A stretch of 18,447 bases of DNA from CALFUK01 sp964450495 (GCA_964450495.1 CAYVFU010000087.1:1-18447); one strand, 5' to 3'; positions 8,249-15,534 are shown, counted from the stretch's first letter. Notes: a model not told the origin generated them from the sequence alone. Made by a program: numbers and translations.

Positions 8249-9322
8249 ATGATAGAGAGTTTTTTTGATAATTGGATGTCCTTTTTTGTAACGGCCATTA
8301 TTTTTATCGGGCTATATCTTCTGACTAAATTAATTCTTGATAGGCAAGGAAAAGGTAAGAAAGACAGTACGGTCATCCGCACAATCATATTATTTACGCT
8401 TGCACTAATAGGGATCATAGCAGTTATGTTAGCTATACCAATGCCAAGTGATATAAAAGGTCAGATTACAAGTCTTCTTGGCATTGTTATTTCTGCTGTA
8501 TTCGCATTGAGTTCTGCAACATTTATCGGAAATGGGCTTGCAGGAATTATGCTTCGATCAATTAATAATTTTAAGCCAGGTGATTTTATTCGAGTAGGAG
8601 ATCATTTTGGAAGAATATCAGAAAGAGGTCTATTTCATACAGAAATACAAACGGACAATCGAGACTTAACGACGTTACCTAATTTATATTTAGCAACAAA
8701 TCCAGTTAATGTCACTCGTAAGACAGGGACATTTATTTCTGGAGAAGTATCATTAGGGTATGATGTGTCTAGAATTAGAGTGGAAAAACTTTTGTTGGGA
8801 GCGGCTAAAAATGCGGGTTTGACAGATGCCTTTGTCTATGTCACAAGCTTAGGTGATTTTTCGGTAGTGTATAAAGTCCACGGATTATTAAAAGACGTAA
8901 AAACCATTTTAACAGGCAGATCAAAATTAAATGCGATGATGTTAGATGCGTTGCATGAAGATGGCATTGAAATAATGTCACCGACCTTTGTTGGTCAACG
9001 TCAGGTAAATGAAATAGAATTTATTCCTAAAAAGGCAAAGGCAAAAGAGGTAGAACAATTAGAGAAAGAAACTAAAGCAGTCGGCACACCTGAAAATATT
9101 ATTTTTGATAAGGCAGAAGAGGCGAAGTCTATTGAAGATAGAAAGGAACATTTAGAAAATATTAATCAAAAAATAGTTGATTTAAATAAGCAAAAGACTT
9201 TAGAGAAAGATTCCCTTGTCAAGGAAAAAATAGAGCATAAAAAGGAACAATTGGAGAAAATAAAAGAAAAAATTGAAACACGTATTGTGTCAGAAGAAGT
9301 AGAATTGGATAATGAAAAGTAG
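8249..9322 (+). CDS. MscS-family small-conductance mechanosensitive channel
   Basis: A 357-residue inner-membrane channel predicted to release solutes under hypo-osmotic stress. Three transmembrane helices are visible at about 10-30, 42-68 and 74-100. The last (ITSLLGIVISAVFALSSATF) is the Gly/Ala-rich pore helix followed by GLAGIMLRSINNFKPGDFIR, the hallmark of MscS TM3 and the beta domain. The LPNLYLATNPVNV segment matches the IPN-x-x-x-x-x-N-P motif. After about residue 255 the usual MscS end is replaced by roughly 100 residues of lysine/glutamate-rich heptad-like sequence, probably a cytoplasmic coiled coil (see findings). It is the last gene of the plus-strand run; its stop is 4 nt from the stop of the convergent metalloprotease gene, with no terminator hairpin seen between them. 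Confidence 0.9.
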   Translation: MIESFFDNWMSFFVTAIIFIGLYLLTKLILDRQGKGKKDSTVIRTIILFTLALIGIIAVMLAIPMPSDIKGQITSLLGIVISAVFALSSATFIGNGLAGIMLRSINNFKPGDFIRVGDHFGRISERGLFHTEIQTDNRDLTTLPNLYLATNPVNVTRKTGTFISGEVSLGYDVSRIRVEKLLLGAAKNAGLTDAFVYVTSLGDFSVVYKVHGLLKDVKTILTGRSKLNAMMLDALHEDGIEIMSPTFVGQRQVNEIEFIPKKAKAKEVEQLEKETKAVGTPENIIFDKAEEAKSIEDRKEHLENINQKIVDLNKQKTLEKDSLVKEKIEHKKEQLEKIKEKIETRIVSEEVELDNEK

Positions 9323-9326
9323 AGTG

Positions 9327-10007
9327 TTATTTTTCTCCATATAATGCTTTAATGCCTGCAATATCTCCGATATGTAGCCCTTCATAGGCATACTTATCTC
9401 GACCAATATTCATTATATTTTCTGAGCCGACATGACCTAACCCTAAGGCATGACCAATTTCATGTAAAGCAAGGATAAAAAACACGTGACAGCTTAAATT
9501 CGCATTGTTTGTAAACATAACTTGTCCAGCAACTTGAGCACAAATAGGGTCTTGAAAATTACCATATCCAACATTAGTCTCTTCGTTATCCAGCACAATA
9601 AACTGAATATCCGCTGGGGAATCATCATGTATTTCTTCAAAAGTGAAATTGCCAATCTGTAAATACGCATGCAGTGCACGTCTGATTTCGTCTCTAGCAC
9701 AATCACCTTTTATATCAAAATCTAAAGTTGGCACATTTTCTTTTAAATGATAATTCACAAAGTTTCCCGAATTGTGGAAACTGTACGTAATGTTACCACC
9801 AGGAAGCGCAGGTCCTTTAGCTTCTTCTCCAGCATCTTCAACTATGGCAGATTCTCCCCATTTATAACCTAGTAAACAATATTGTGCACTAGATGAAGAG
9901 GAGCAATCTGCAAGGATATCAAAGCTATCACACGTCGCAAATTCATTTTCTTCAGAGCACGCAAGTAGAATAAAAAGCCATAAAAGAAAGAATAAATTTT
10001 TTTTCAT
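9327..10007 (-). CDS. Matrixin-type zinc metalloprotease lipoprotein
   Basis: A 226-residue lipoprotein protease. The N-terminus is a type-II signal ending in LLAC with lipidated C17, followed by SEENE, an acidic run resembling the lipoprotein surface-export signals known in Bacteroidetes. The C-terminal catalytic domain contains HEIGHALGLGHVGSENIM (residues 182-199): zinc ligands H182, H186 and H192, catalytic E183, and the Met-turn methionine M199. This is the metzincin signature in matrixin (M10) spacing. A PADIQFIVLD strand lies upstream as in matrixins. No PRCGxPD cysteine-switch prodomain is present. It is the last gene of a tight minus-strand set (27 nt after the alpha/beta hydrolase gene). 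Cell-surface or periplasmic proteolysis is inferred; the substrate is unknown. Confidence 0.88.
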   Translation of the reverse strand: MKKNLFFLLWLFILLACSEENEFATCDSFDILADCSSSSSAQYCLLGYKWGESAIVEDAGEEAKGPALPGGNITYSFHNSGNFVNYHLKENVPTLDFDIKGDCARDEIRRALHAYLQIGNFTFEEIHDDSPADIQFIVLDNEETNVGYGNFQDPICAQVAGQVMFTNNANLSCHVFFILALHEIGHALGLGHVGSENIMNIGRDKYAYEGLHIGDIAGIKALYGEK

Positions 10008-10034
10008 TTGCTTGCCAGATTACTCAAATAGAAT

Positions 10035-10919
10035 TTAATATAAAGACACATTTAAATGTAAACTATTATTAACAAAATTAAAATATGAACTAAGTACTTT
10101 ATCGGGTGCTTCATCATGCGGGTAATGTCCAACACCATTTAACACATCAACCTTCCATTGAGGAAATAACTGTTGACAATATTTCGCAAGATGACCTCCT
10201 GACACTGGATCCAAAGGACCATTAATAAAATGAAGGGGAATAGAGGATTTTGTCAAGGCTGATTTCCAACGGTCTGCATTAGTCTTTCGATCTGTGATAT
10301 ACCTCATCAATTTGTGAGTGATTTTTTTCCCACCATTGTAAAGGATCAGTTGATAAAACCAATCAATTTCTTGTTCACTGGCTTTTGTATTGCCATAGAC
10401 AGTGTCAAAACTCTTTCTCAGGCTTTCTTTACTTAACAGTGCATTTACTAAAAAACCAAAAGGACTATTGAGTATTTTTTGAATTGGCCTGGCATGGTGT
10501 AAATGTGGGAATAGCCCTCCGTTTAAAAAGCAACAGGACTGTGGTTGGAAGCCATTGCCATTTCTTTCTTTTGCTGATGCCAGCATTTCTTGTGCAACTG
10601 ATACTCCATAGTCATGAACCAATAAATGTGCAGACTTAATATTGACGTGCTTCAGAAATGTTTCGTGTAATCTGGCTTGATCGGTTAAGGAATAGCTATA
10701 GTCCCTAGGTTTATCAGAATAACCAAAACCAATCATATCGACAGCATATACAGTAAACTTATTTGTTAACTTTACCCAAGTCTTATGCCAATCCCATGAA
10801 GAAGTTGGAAATCCATGAATCAATAAAAGCGGAGGACCTTTTCCAGCTGTCCAATAAGCAATGGAGTGATTTTTATATTTAAAATATTGGACACTGTTCT
10901 TCCATTCTTCAAAGGTCAT
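10035..10919 (-). CDS. MEST-like alpha/beta hydrolase (Asp-nucleophile type)
   Basis: A 294-residue alpha/beta hydrolase without signal peptide. The oxyanion strand is LLLIHGFPTSSWDWH (about 32-45). The nucleophile elbow reads LLVHDYGVSVAQE with D103 in the position used by epoxide hydrolases and haloalkane dehalogenases. The acid is D237 in FINGPLDPVSGG and the histidine H265 in GVGHYPHDEAPD. Several segments (GFGYSDKPRDYSYS, LNGGLFPHLHHARPIQKIL, IPLHFINGPLDPV) recall the vertebrate imprinted-gene product MEST/PEG1 more than classical dehalogenases; this comparison is from memory, without alignment. Hydrolysis of an epoxide, ester or lipid-like substrate is possible; none can be named. The start lies 18 nt after the amidohydrolase gene and the stop 27 nt before the matrixin gene, consistent with an operon. 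Confidence 0.85.
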   Translation of the reverse strand: MTFEEWKNSVQYFKYKNHSIAYWTAGKGPPLLLIHGFPTSSWDWHKTWVKLTNKFTVYAVDMIGFGYSDKPRDYSYSLTDQARLHETFLKHVNIKSAHLLVHDYGVSVAQEMLASAKERNGNGFQPQSCCFLNGGLFPHLHHARPIQKILNSPFGFLVNALLSKESLRKSFDTVYGNTKASEQEIDWFYQLILYNGGKKITHKLMRYITDRKTNADRWKSALTKSSIPLHFINGPLDPVSGGHLAKYCQQLFPQWKVDVLNGVGHYPHDEAPDKVLSSYFNFVNNSLHLNVSLY

Positions 10920-10937
10920 AAACAGACAGATTTGGGG

Positions 10938-12665
10938 TTAATTTAAACTACGCAACAATTGACCGTATCTTTTATTACCTAGATCGTTTGTAAATCCAGA
11001 AATATCATTAAAGACTTCCTGGCCATTGACAAAGACATGGTTAACCACACCATCAGATCGTTTGACGTACCTATAAGCACCTTTCAAACTAGGATGATAA
11101 TCTTCGATAGGCTCTTCTGTCAAGCCTGAATTTAATTTGGTTGGGTCTAGAATGCACACATCTGCACGTCTGCCTTTTTCTATCGAGCCAGCATCTAGAC
11201 CTAGCCAGTCTGCAGGCATTTTTGTGAGTCGATGAATAGCTTTTTCAATTGGAAAAATATCAGGATAGTCTAATGATTGACGTAAAGCTTGAAGAGAACC
11301 ATCATGGAAAGCCATATTCACATTATGTGCTCCAGAATCATTAAATCCTGGCATTGTAGATTCATGCGCGAGTAATTGAACACGGACCTTATCGCGGTGA
11401 TTTGCTGCCGTACATTTCCACACTAAATCCGTATCATACTGCACAATCAAATCCATAAACCCATCCAAACCGTCCTTTCCATTTTCATCAGCTAAGTCTT
11501 GAAATGTTTTTCCTACAAGTTTATGATCTGGACACTTGGTAATGGTCATTTCTTTTAATAAGCGAGGGAATACAGAGGTTCCTTTATGATTCCAATCTTT
11601 TTTAAACCACTTCCTGAATTTAGAATCTTTGAAAGCTGCGATGCGTCCTTCTCTATCTGCACCAATAACTTCAACCATTGAAGGAAACTCTTCGAATAGG
11701 GGAGTAATAGGACCTTCACCATAATTTAGAAAAGGCATAGCGAGTGCTTGAAAGCGCATATCTGCATTAAAGACTTTTTTGCCAACAGTGGCTAGCGTCG
11801 TAACAAGTTTGTGAATTTTTTCATCAGACTTTAAATCCATGGCAGCAACGATGGTTGTCTTCAATGGTTTCCTAAAAAGACCTGAACTCATCCTTAGTAA
11901 GTGAACCCCTGATCGCTTGTCTAGGGCATTGGGAGTTGCTTGTAGTACTCGATTGTAATCTCTTAATATGTTGGCTAATCTCCTGTACTCTTTTACAGAT
12001 GCTTGCTGTGAGGGTACTGATGAACCCTTATGTTTTTCATTAAAGACGCCTCCCCAACGATGAAAAGGCAACATGTCAATAGACATGCCTAGATAACCTG
12101 CTTCCATAGCTTCAGTCAAATTAGCTTCCATTTTCTTATACTCTTGCTGTGTAGCATTTGGTTCATGAAAACTTCTGTCCACACCCATTGCGGCAATGCG
12201 GAGATTAGAATGGCCAATAAAACTAGCAACGTTTGGTCCGATAGCGAGTGTCTCGAGATGTTCATAATATTCAGCGAGATTTCGCCAGGTAATTTTATCC
12301 TTAATCCATTCTGTCAACACCTGTGCAGGCATGTTCTCAACACGGCAAAACAGATCTACAATTTCTTCATCTTTTCCAATGGCAGCTGATATAGAACAAT
12401 TGCCCATTACGACAGTAGTCGTTCCATGGCGCAGCGACTCTTCAAGTCCTGGCATGACTTCTATTTCTGCATCGTAATGTGTGTGTATGTCTATAAACCC
12501 CGGTGTCACCCATTTGCCTGTTGCATCTATTTCTTTGGCGTTTTCAATTATTGGTGCTTTTTCATAGATAGCATCGATCTTCGAATCTTTGATGACGATA
12601 TCTTTGACTTGTCCTTTTGATCCCGTTCCATCGAAGTAAAGGCCGTTACGAATGATAGTTTCCAT
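10938..12665 (-). CDS. D-aminoacylase-like amidohydrolase (amidohydrolase_3)
   Basis: A 575-residue cytoplasmic metal-dependent hydrolase. The N-terminal small beta domain (IIRNGLYFDGTGSKG, KDIVIKDSKIDAI) leads into VTPGFIDIHTHYDAE with metal ligands H61 and H63. The segment VVMGNCSIS places C90 where D-aminoacylases have a metal-binding cysteine. GHSNLRIAAMG, then GFNDSGAHN late in the barrel with the probable catalytic aspartate, and the closing RADVCILDP strand complete the N-acyl-D-amino-acid deacylase pattern. At 575 residues it is longer than classical D-aminoacylases (about 480), with extra sequence around 290-370. The likely reaction is hydrolysis of an N-acyl-D-amino acid or related cyclic amide; the exact substrate is unknown. 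It appears to be the first gene of the three-gene minus-strand set. Confidence 0.85.
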   Translation of the reverse strand: METIIRNGLYFDGTGSKGQVKDIVIKDSKIDAIYEKAPIIENAKEIDATGKWVTPGFIDIHTHYDAEIEVMPGLEESLRHGTTTVVMGNCSISAAIGKDEEIVDLFCRVENMPAQVLTEWIKDKITWRNLAEYYEHLETLAIGPNVASFIGHSNLRIAAMGVDRSFHEPNATQQEYKKMEANLTEAMEAGYLGMSIDMLPFHRWGGVFNEKHKGSSVPSQQASVKEYRRLANILRDYNRVLQATPNALDKRSGVHLLRMSSGLFRKPLKTTIVAAMDLKSDEKIHKLVTTLATVGKKVFNADMRFQALAMPFLNYGEGPITPLFEEFPSMVEVIGADREGRIAAFKDSKFRKWFKKDWNHKGTSVFPRLLKEMTITKCPDHKLVGKTFQDLADENGKDGLDGFMDLIVQYDTDLVWKCTAANHRDKVRVQLLAHESTMPGFNDSGAHNVNMAFHDGSLQALRQSLDYPDIFPIEKAIHRLTKMPADWLGLDAGSIEKGRRADVCILDPTKLNSGLTEEPIEDYHPSLKGAYRYVKRSDGVVNHVFVNGQEVFNDISGFTNDLGNKRYGQLLRSLN

Positions 12666-12780
12666 ATACTAATATTTTGCTAAGTGTTAGTGGATTGTAA
12701 AACCATAACTCTCTGACTAAAGATATAAAGATTAGAATACTATTGAATTGATAAAATTCAATAAAAAAGTAAAGTGAAAA

Positions 12781-12808
12781 ACTGCAAGTGAGGAATGCTC
12801 CCTTCAGT
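12781..12808 (-). terminator. Candidate imperfect terminator after the 70-residue gene
   Basis: On the minus strand an imperfect hairpin (ACTG-AAG-GGA, loop GCAT, TCC-CTT-CAGT with a TCA and a G bulge) is followed directly by a short U-run. It lies about 95 nt past the stop of the small membrane protein gene and upstream of the amidohydrolase gene. The bulges make it uncertain. The rest of the 238-nt gap 12666-12903 shows no gene or clear promoter. Confidence 0.35.
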
Positions 12809-12903
12809 CGCAAGTATTGAATGAATATGAACGAAAATTATTTCTAGTAGGTCTTTATATCAGGTTTCGGCAAGCAGCTTCAGAGGAGGGATTTATGCTT
12901 AGA

Positions 12904-13116
12904 TTAATGTATGTATGCCTTTTCTTTAAGTATCAGATTTTCCCCTTTATCATAGTATTCATATTCTGCATCAGGATCTATACCCTCTTGGATTTTGGCT
13001 ATTCGTTCGTCATGCTTAAATCTCATTTTTTGCAATTTTATGACGGTGCTACATACGATAGCTACGATTGGTATAATAAATATAAGTACAGAAGGATCAA
13101 GAATAGTGTCAAACAT
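12904..13116 (-). CDS. Small single-pass membrane protein of 70 residues
   Basis: A 70-residue protein with one N-terminal transmembrane helix (VLIFIIPIVAIVCSTVIKL, about residues 10-28) followed by a basic, then acidic cytoplasmic tail. The tail contains FKHDERIAKIQEGIDPDAE, which recalls the 'H-E-R-x-A-x-I-E-K-G-x-x-P' element of small bacterial membrane proteins (DUF6249-like). Their function is not established. The reading frame overlaps an open frame on the plus strand (12817-13131) whose translation is of low-complexity aromatic composition; the minus-strand frame has the recognisable motif and a sensible topology, so it is taken as the gene. It lies 116 nt from the end of dapA, with a possible terminator between, so it may have its own promoter. 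Confidence 0.7.
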   Translation of the reverse strand: MFDTILDPSVLIFIIPIVAIVCSTVIKLQKMRFKHDERIAKIQEGIDPDAEYEYYDKGENLILKEKAYIH

Positions 13117-13213
13117 TTCGATTTATTTTAGTTTAATATAAATGAACTAAAAGATAAGTAAAGTTAATATCGACGATCGGTCTGTTTTTATAGATAAGAA
13201 AAGAAAAAATATA

Positions 13214-13231
13214 GAAAACAAGCTTGTTGTC
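13214..13231 (-). terminator. Candidate terminator at the end of dapA
   Basis: On the minus strand the palindrome AACAAGCTTGTT (13217-13228), with flanking G-C and A-T pairs, is followed by an AT-rich, U-rich run (the complement of 13201-13213). The hairpin begins at the last codons of dapA. The stem is short, so the call is tentative. Confidence 0.35.
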
Positions 13232-13232
13232 T

Positions 13233-14117
13233 TTAACCAATATCTTTCATGCAAGATTCTAACCTTTGGTAATTCTCTTTCGATAATTTATGAAGCGGAA
13301 GTCTCACTTGATTGGTACATAATCCTTTAACTTCCATAGCAGATTTAATTCCAACAGGATTGCCTTCAATGTACAACCATTTGTGAAGGTCATAGGTCGT
13401 GAAATTCCATTCTCGGGCACTCACATAATCTTGATTCAATGCCGCATTGATCATCTCAGAAAACTCCTTTGGATAAGCATTTGCAATTACAGAAATGACC
13501 CCATCACCACCTGCAGCAACCATCGGCAATGCGACTTCATCATCTCCTGAAGTCACAAAGAAATTTGTTGGTTTGTTTTTAATAATTCTTGTCGCTTGGA
13601 TAAGATCTCCGGTAGCTTCTTTTATTCCGATAAATTTCTCACTTGCCTTGGCTAGACGGACGGTTGTGTACCATTCAATATTAGAACGAGTACGACTGGG
13701 CACATTATAAATGATGATCGGCACTGGTGAGACTTCTGCCATTGCCATGTAATGAGCATAGATCCCTTCTTGAGAAGGTTTGACATAAGCCGGGCTTGAA
13801 CTCAATATGGCATCAATACCATCAAAGTTATAGTTCTTTATTTTTTTGACTAATTCTTTAGTGTGGTTAGCGCCAAAATTTCCTGCTACAATTGGTTTTC
13901 TTTGTGCATTTTTCTCAATGACAAAATCAAGTATTTTTCTCGCTTCATCTTCATTCAGAGTGGCCGTTTCTCCTGTTGATCCAAGTGGAACTAAATAATC
14001 AACACCACCTTCAATTACGTATTCCATGATTTTCTCATAAGCATCAAAATCTACTTCTGTATTTTCAAAAAATGGTGTGATCAAGGCAACACCAGTGCCT
14101 TTAAAGGAATTTACCAT
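13233..14117 (-). CDS. dapA: 4-hydroxy-tetrahydrodipicolinate synthase
   Basis: A 294-residue cytoplasmic TIM-barrel aldolase that condenses pyruvate with aspartate semialdehyde, the first committed step toward diaminopimelate and lysine. The Schiff-base lysine is K166 in FIGIKEATGD. The catalytic tyrosine is Y137 and the substrate-binding arginine R142, both in IIYNVPSRTRSN. The proton-relay tyrosine Y111 sits in SPAYVKPSQEG, and the pyruvate loop is GSTGETATL (S47, T48). The E. coli enzyme has two threonines at that loop; here the first is a serine, a conservative change. Length is normal for the family (about 292). The start is 18 nt downstream of accA on the same strand, so they are likely co-transcribed. 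Confidence 0.97.
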   Translation of the reverse strand: MVNSFKGTGVALITPFFENTEVDFDAYEKIMEYVIEGGVDYLVPLGSTGETATLNEDEARKILDFVIEKNAQRKPIVAGNFGANHTKELVKKIKNYNFDGIDAILSSSPAYVKPSQEGIYAHYMAMAEVSPVPIIIYNVPSRTRSNIEWYTTVRLAKASEKFIGIKEATGDLIQATRIIKNKPTNFFVTSGDDEVALPMVAAGGDGVISVIANAYPKEFSEMINAALNQDYVSAREWNFTTYDLHKWLYIEGNPVGIKSAMEVKGLCTNQVRLPLHKLSKENYQRLESCMKDIG

Positions 14118-14135
14118 AAGTCTAGTTTACTTTGT

Positions 14136-15113
14136 CTATTTGGAAACGAGTTCAGCTTTTTTCAATAAGTGGAAGTCCCCCATTTTACCATATTTTTTAA
14201 GTCGATGATCAATCAACTGTTTAGGCGTTTTACCACTTAATTCTTCAATCTGTTTTTTGATGTGTGCTTTTAATATTTTGGTCATTTTCATCGGATGGAT
14301 ATGAGCACCACCTATTGGTTCTTTTACAATGTCATCGACGAGGCCAAAATTTTTCATGTGATCAGGTGTGAGTTTCAATGCTTCGGCAGCTTCTTCTTTA
14401 TGGTCCCAACTTCGCCATAAAATAGAAGAACAAGATTCTGGTGAAATCACAGAGTACCACGTATTTTCTAGCATAAAGACACGATCACCGAGACCAATTC
14501 CAAGCGCTCCACCTGAAGCGCCTTCTCCAATGATGTAGCATAAAATTGGCACTTTTAATTGAGCCATTTCAAATAGATTTCTTGCGATTGCTTCTGCTTG
14601 ACCGCGTTCTTCAGCTTCCAATCCTGGAAAAGCACCTGGAGTATCTATCAAACAAACAACTGGATAATTAAACCGTTCTGCTATCTTCATCAATCGAAGT
14701 GCTTTACGATAACCTTCTGGATTGGCCATACCAAAATTACGATATTGACGCATCTTGGTGTTAATGCCTTTTTGATGTCCAATAAAGACAATGGACTCAT
14801 CATTTATTTTTCCAATACCACCTACTATAGCTTTGTCGTCTTTAAATTTTCTATCGCCATGTAATTCCACAAACTGCTTGCACATATTCTCTAAATAGAA
14901 CATGGTGTAAGGACGATTTGGGTGCCTTGATAATTGCACTTTTTGCCATCCACTCAGATTCGCAAAAATCTCCTTTGTCTTAATTTTAATTTTATCTTCT
15001 ATTTCTTTTTGTTTGTCGGTTGTGTCTATTTCACCGTCCTTACCTACGTCCTGTAGTTTATGAAGTTGTTCATATAACTTTTCTAGTGGTTTCTCAAATT
15101 CTAAAAAGACCAT
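14136..15113 (-). CDS. accA: Acetyl-CoA carboxylase carboxyltransferase subunit alpha
   Basis: A 325-residue cytoplasmic subunit that, with AccD, transfers the carboxyl group from biotin-AccB to acetyl-CoA to give malonyl-CoA for fatty-acid synthesis. The N-terminal helical hairpin (FEKPLEKLYEQLHKLQ) is typical. The crotonase-type core shows DTPGAFPGLEAEERGQAEAI and the oxyanion-hole glycines in GEGASGGALGIGLGDR, followed by SPESCSSILWR. The C-terminus ends in a helical segment (GGAHIHPMKMTKILKAHIKK, then ELSGKTPKQLIDHRLKKYGKM). Length is close to the usual 317-320. It is the first gene of a pair with dapA and is divergent from the cobalamin riboswitch and receptor operon, with 421 nt between start codons. 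Confidence 0.97.
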   Translation of the reverse strand: MVFLEFEKPLEKLYEQLHKLQDVGKDGEIDTTDKQKEIEDKIKIKTKEIFANLSGWQKVQLSRHPNRPYTMFYLENMCKQFVELHGDRKFKDDKAIVGGIGKINDESIVFIGHQKGINTKMRQYRNFGMANPEGYRKALRLMKIAERFNYPVVCLIDTPGAFPGLEAEERGQAEAIARNLFEMAQLKVPILCYIIGEGASGGALGIGLGDRVFMLENTWYSVISPESCSSILWRSWDHKEEAAEALKLTPDHMKNFGLVDDIVKEPIGGAHIHPMKMTKILKAHIKKQIEELSGKTPKQLIDHRLKKYGKMGDFHLLKKAELVSK

Positions 15114-15138
15114 GTCAGCATTGGTTTGGCGTCACTAA

Positions 15139-15146
15139 CAAAACTA
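15139..15146 (-). promoter_or_regulatory. Putative accA promoter -7 box (TAGTTTTG)
   Basis: The minus strand reads TAGTTTTG, a full match to the Bacteroidota TAnnTTTG -7 consensus. A start a few bases downstream would give a leader of about 20 nt before the accA ATG at 15113. No good TTTG -33 box is seen at the normal spacing. A short inverted repeat (AACAC-GAAA-GTGTT, 15156-15169) lies just upstream and could be an operator. Confidence 0.45.
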
Positions 15147-15236
15147 ATCAAAAAAAACACGAAAGTGTTAACATTTTGAGGAAGGGTTTTACATAAAAAC
15201 ATAGGCGCAATTTTGACTATATGTAGCTTGTGACTA

Positions 15237-15244
15237 TATATTTG
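15237..15244 (+). promoter_or_regulatory. Possible upstream promoter (TATATTTG) before the riboswitch
   Basis: TATATTTG matches TAnnTTTG, with a TTTG 21 nt upstream (15212-15215). It would add about 30 nt in front of the aptamer compared with the second box at 15267. Either or both may be used. Confidence 0.4.
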
Positions 15245-15266
15245 CACGTTAGATCAGCTTAAATCG

Positions 15267-15274
15267 TACCTTTG
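15267..15274 (+). promoter_or_regulatory. Putative main promoter -7 box (TACCTTTG) of the B12 operon
   Basis: TACCTTTGC is a full match to the Bacteroidota -7 consensus, with TTTG at 15241-15244 as a -33 candidate (22-nt spacer). Transcription would begin about 15279-15282, essentially at the first base pair of the aptamer's closing stem, which supports this box. Confidence 0.6.
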
Positions 15275-15278
15275 CCAT

Positions 15279-15430
15279 GCATTAGTGATTGAATATCAAT
15301 GTAACAGGGAATCCGGTGTGAGTCCGGAACAGTCACCGCTGCTGTGAGATTCTGCACGCTTTGCAAACGCCACTGAATATTTTTTGGGAAGGCGCAAAGT
15401 ATGGAATCAAGTCAGAAGACCTACTAATGC
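15279..15430 (+). ncRNA. Cobalamin (B12) riboswitch aptamer
   Basis: The conserved adenosylcobalamin/cobalamin aptamer signature is present in order: AACAGGGAATCCGGTGTGAG then TCCGGAACAGTCACCGCTGC with TGTGA (15303-15347), GCCACTG (15369-15375), GGGAAGG (15386-15392) and the B12 box AGTCAGAAGACCTAC. Paired regions are visible. The closing stem P1 joins GCATTAGT (15279-15286) to ACTAATGC (15423-15430). GATTC pairs with GAATC and CTTTGC with GCAAAG across the central arm, and the CCGG/CCGG hairpin is present. When cobalamin binds, expression of the downstream gene is expected to fall. The next gene is a BtuB-type receptor, as expected for this element. The boundaries come from the P1 stem. Confidence 0.95.
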
Positions 15431-15436
15431 TTAATC

Positions 15437-15521
15437 GCTGAGTACTTTCGGATGAAAAGTTGCGAATCAATGTCTTATTGTTGTGTGTGATGGCACGCAA
15501 CTCTCATCTCATATACTCAGC
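15437..15521 (+). promoter_or_regulatory. Nested hairpin between aptamer and btuB, putative expression platform
   Basis: An 8-bp perfect outer stem (GCTGAGTA at 15437-15444 with TACTCAGC at 15514-15521) encloses a 12-bp inner stem. The inner stem pairs GATGA and AGTTGCG (15451-15464) with CGCAACT and TCATC (15496-15508), leaving a small bulge and a 31-nt loop. It ends 13 nt before the ATG at 15535. There is no U-tract after it, so control of translation start is more likely than termination. Confidence 0.6.
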
Positions 15522-15534
15522 AAATACATTATTG

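Noticed and set aside
12817..13131. Plus-strand open frame of 104 codons opposite the small membrane protein gene
   Set aside because: Its translation is a run of F, I, Y and C without domain character, typical of the antisense of an AT-rich membrane gene; the minus-strand frame has a clear helix and a recognisable tail motif.
15470..15490. Micro-ORF (ATG to TGA, six codons) inside the loop of the post-aptamer hairpin, its stop overlapping an ATG at 15490
   Set aside because: Such a short frame is expected by chance; nothing else supports translation.
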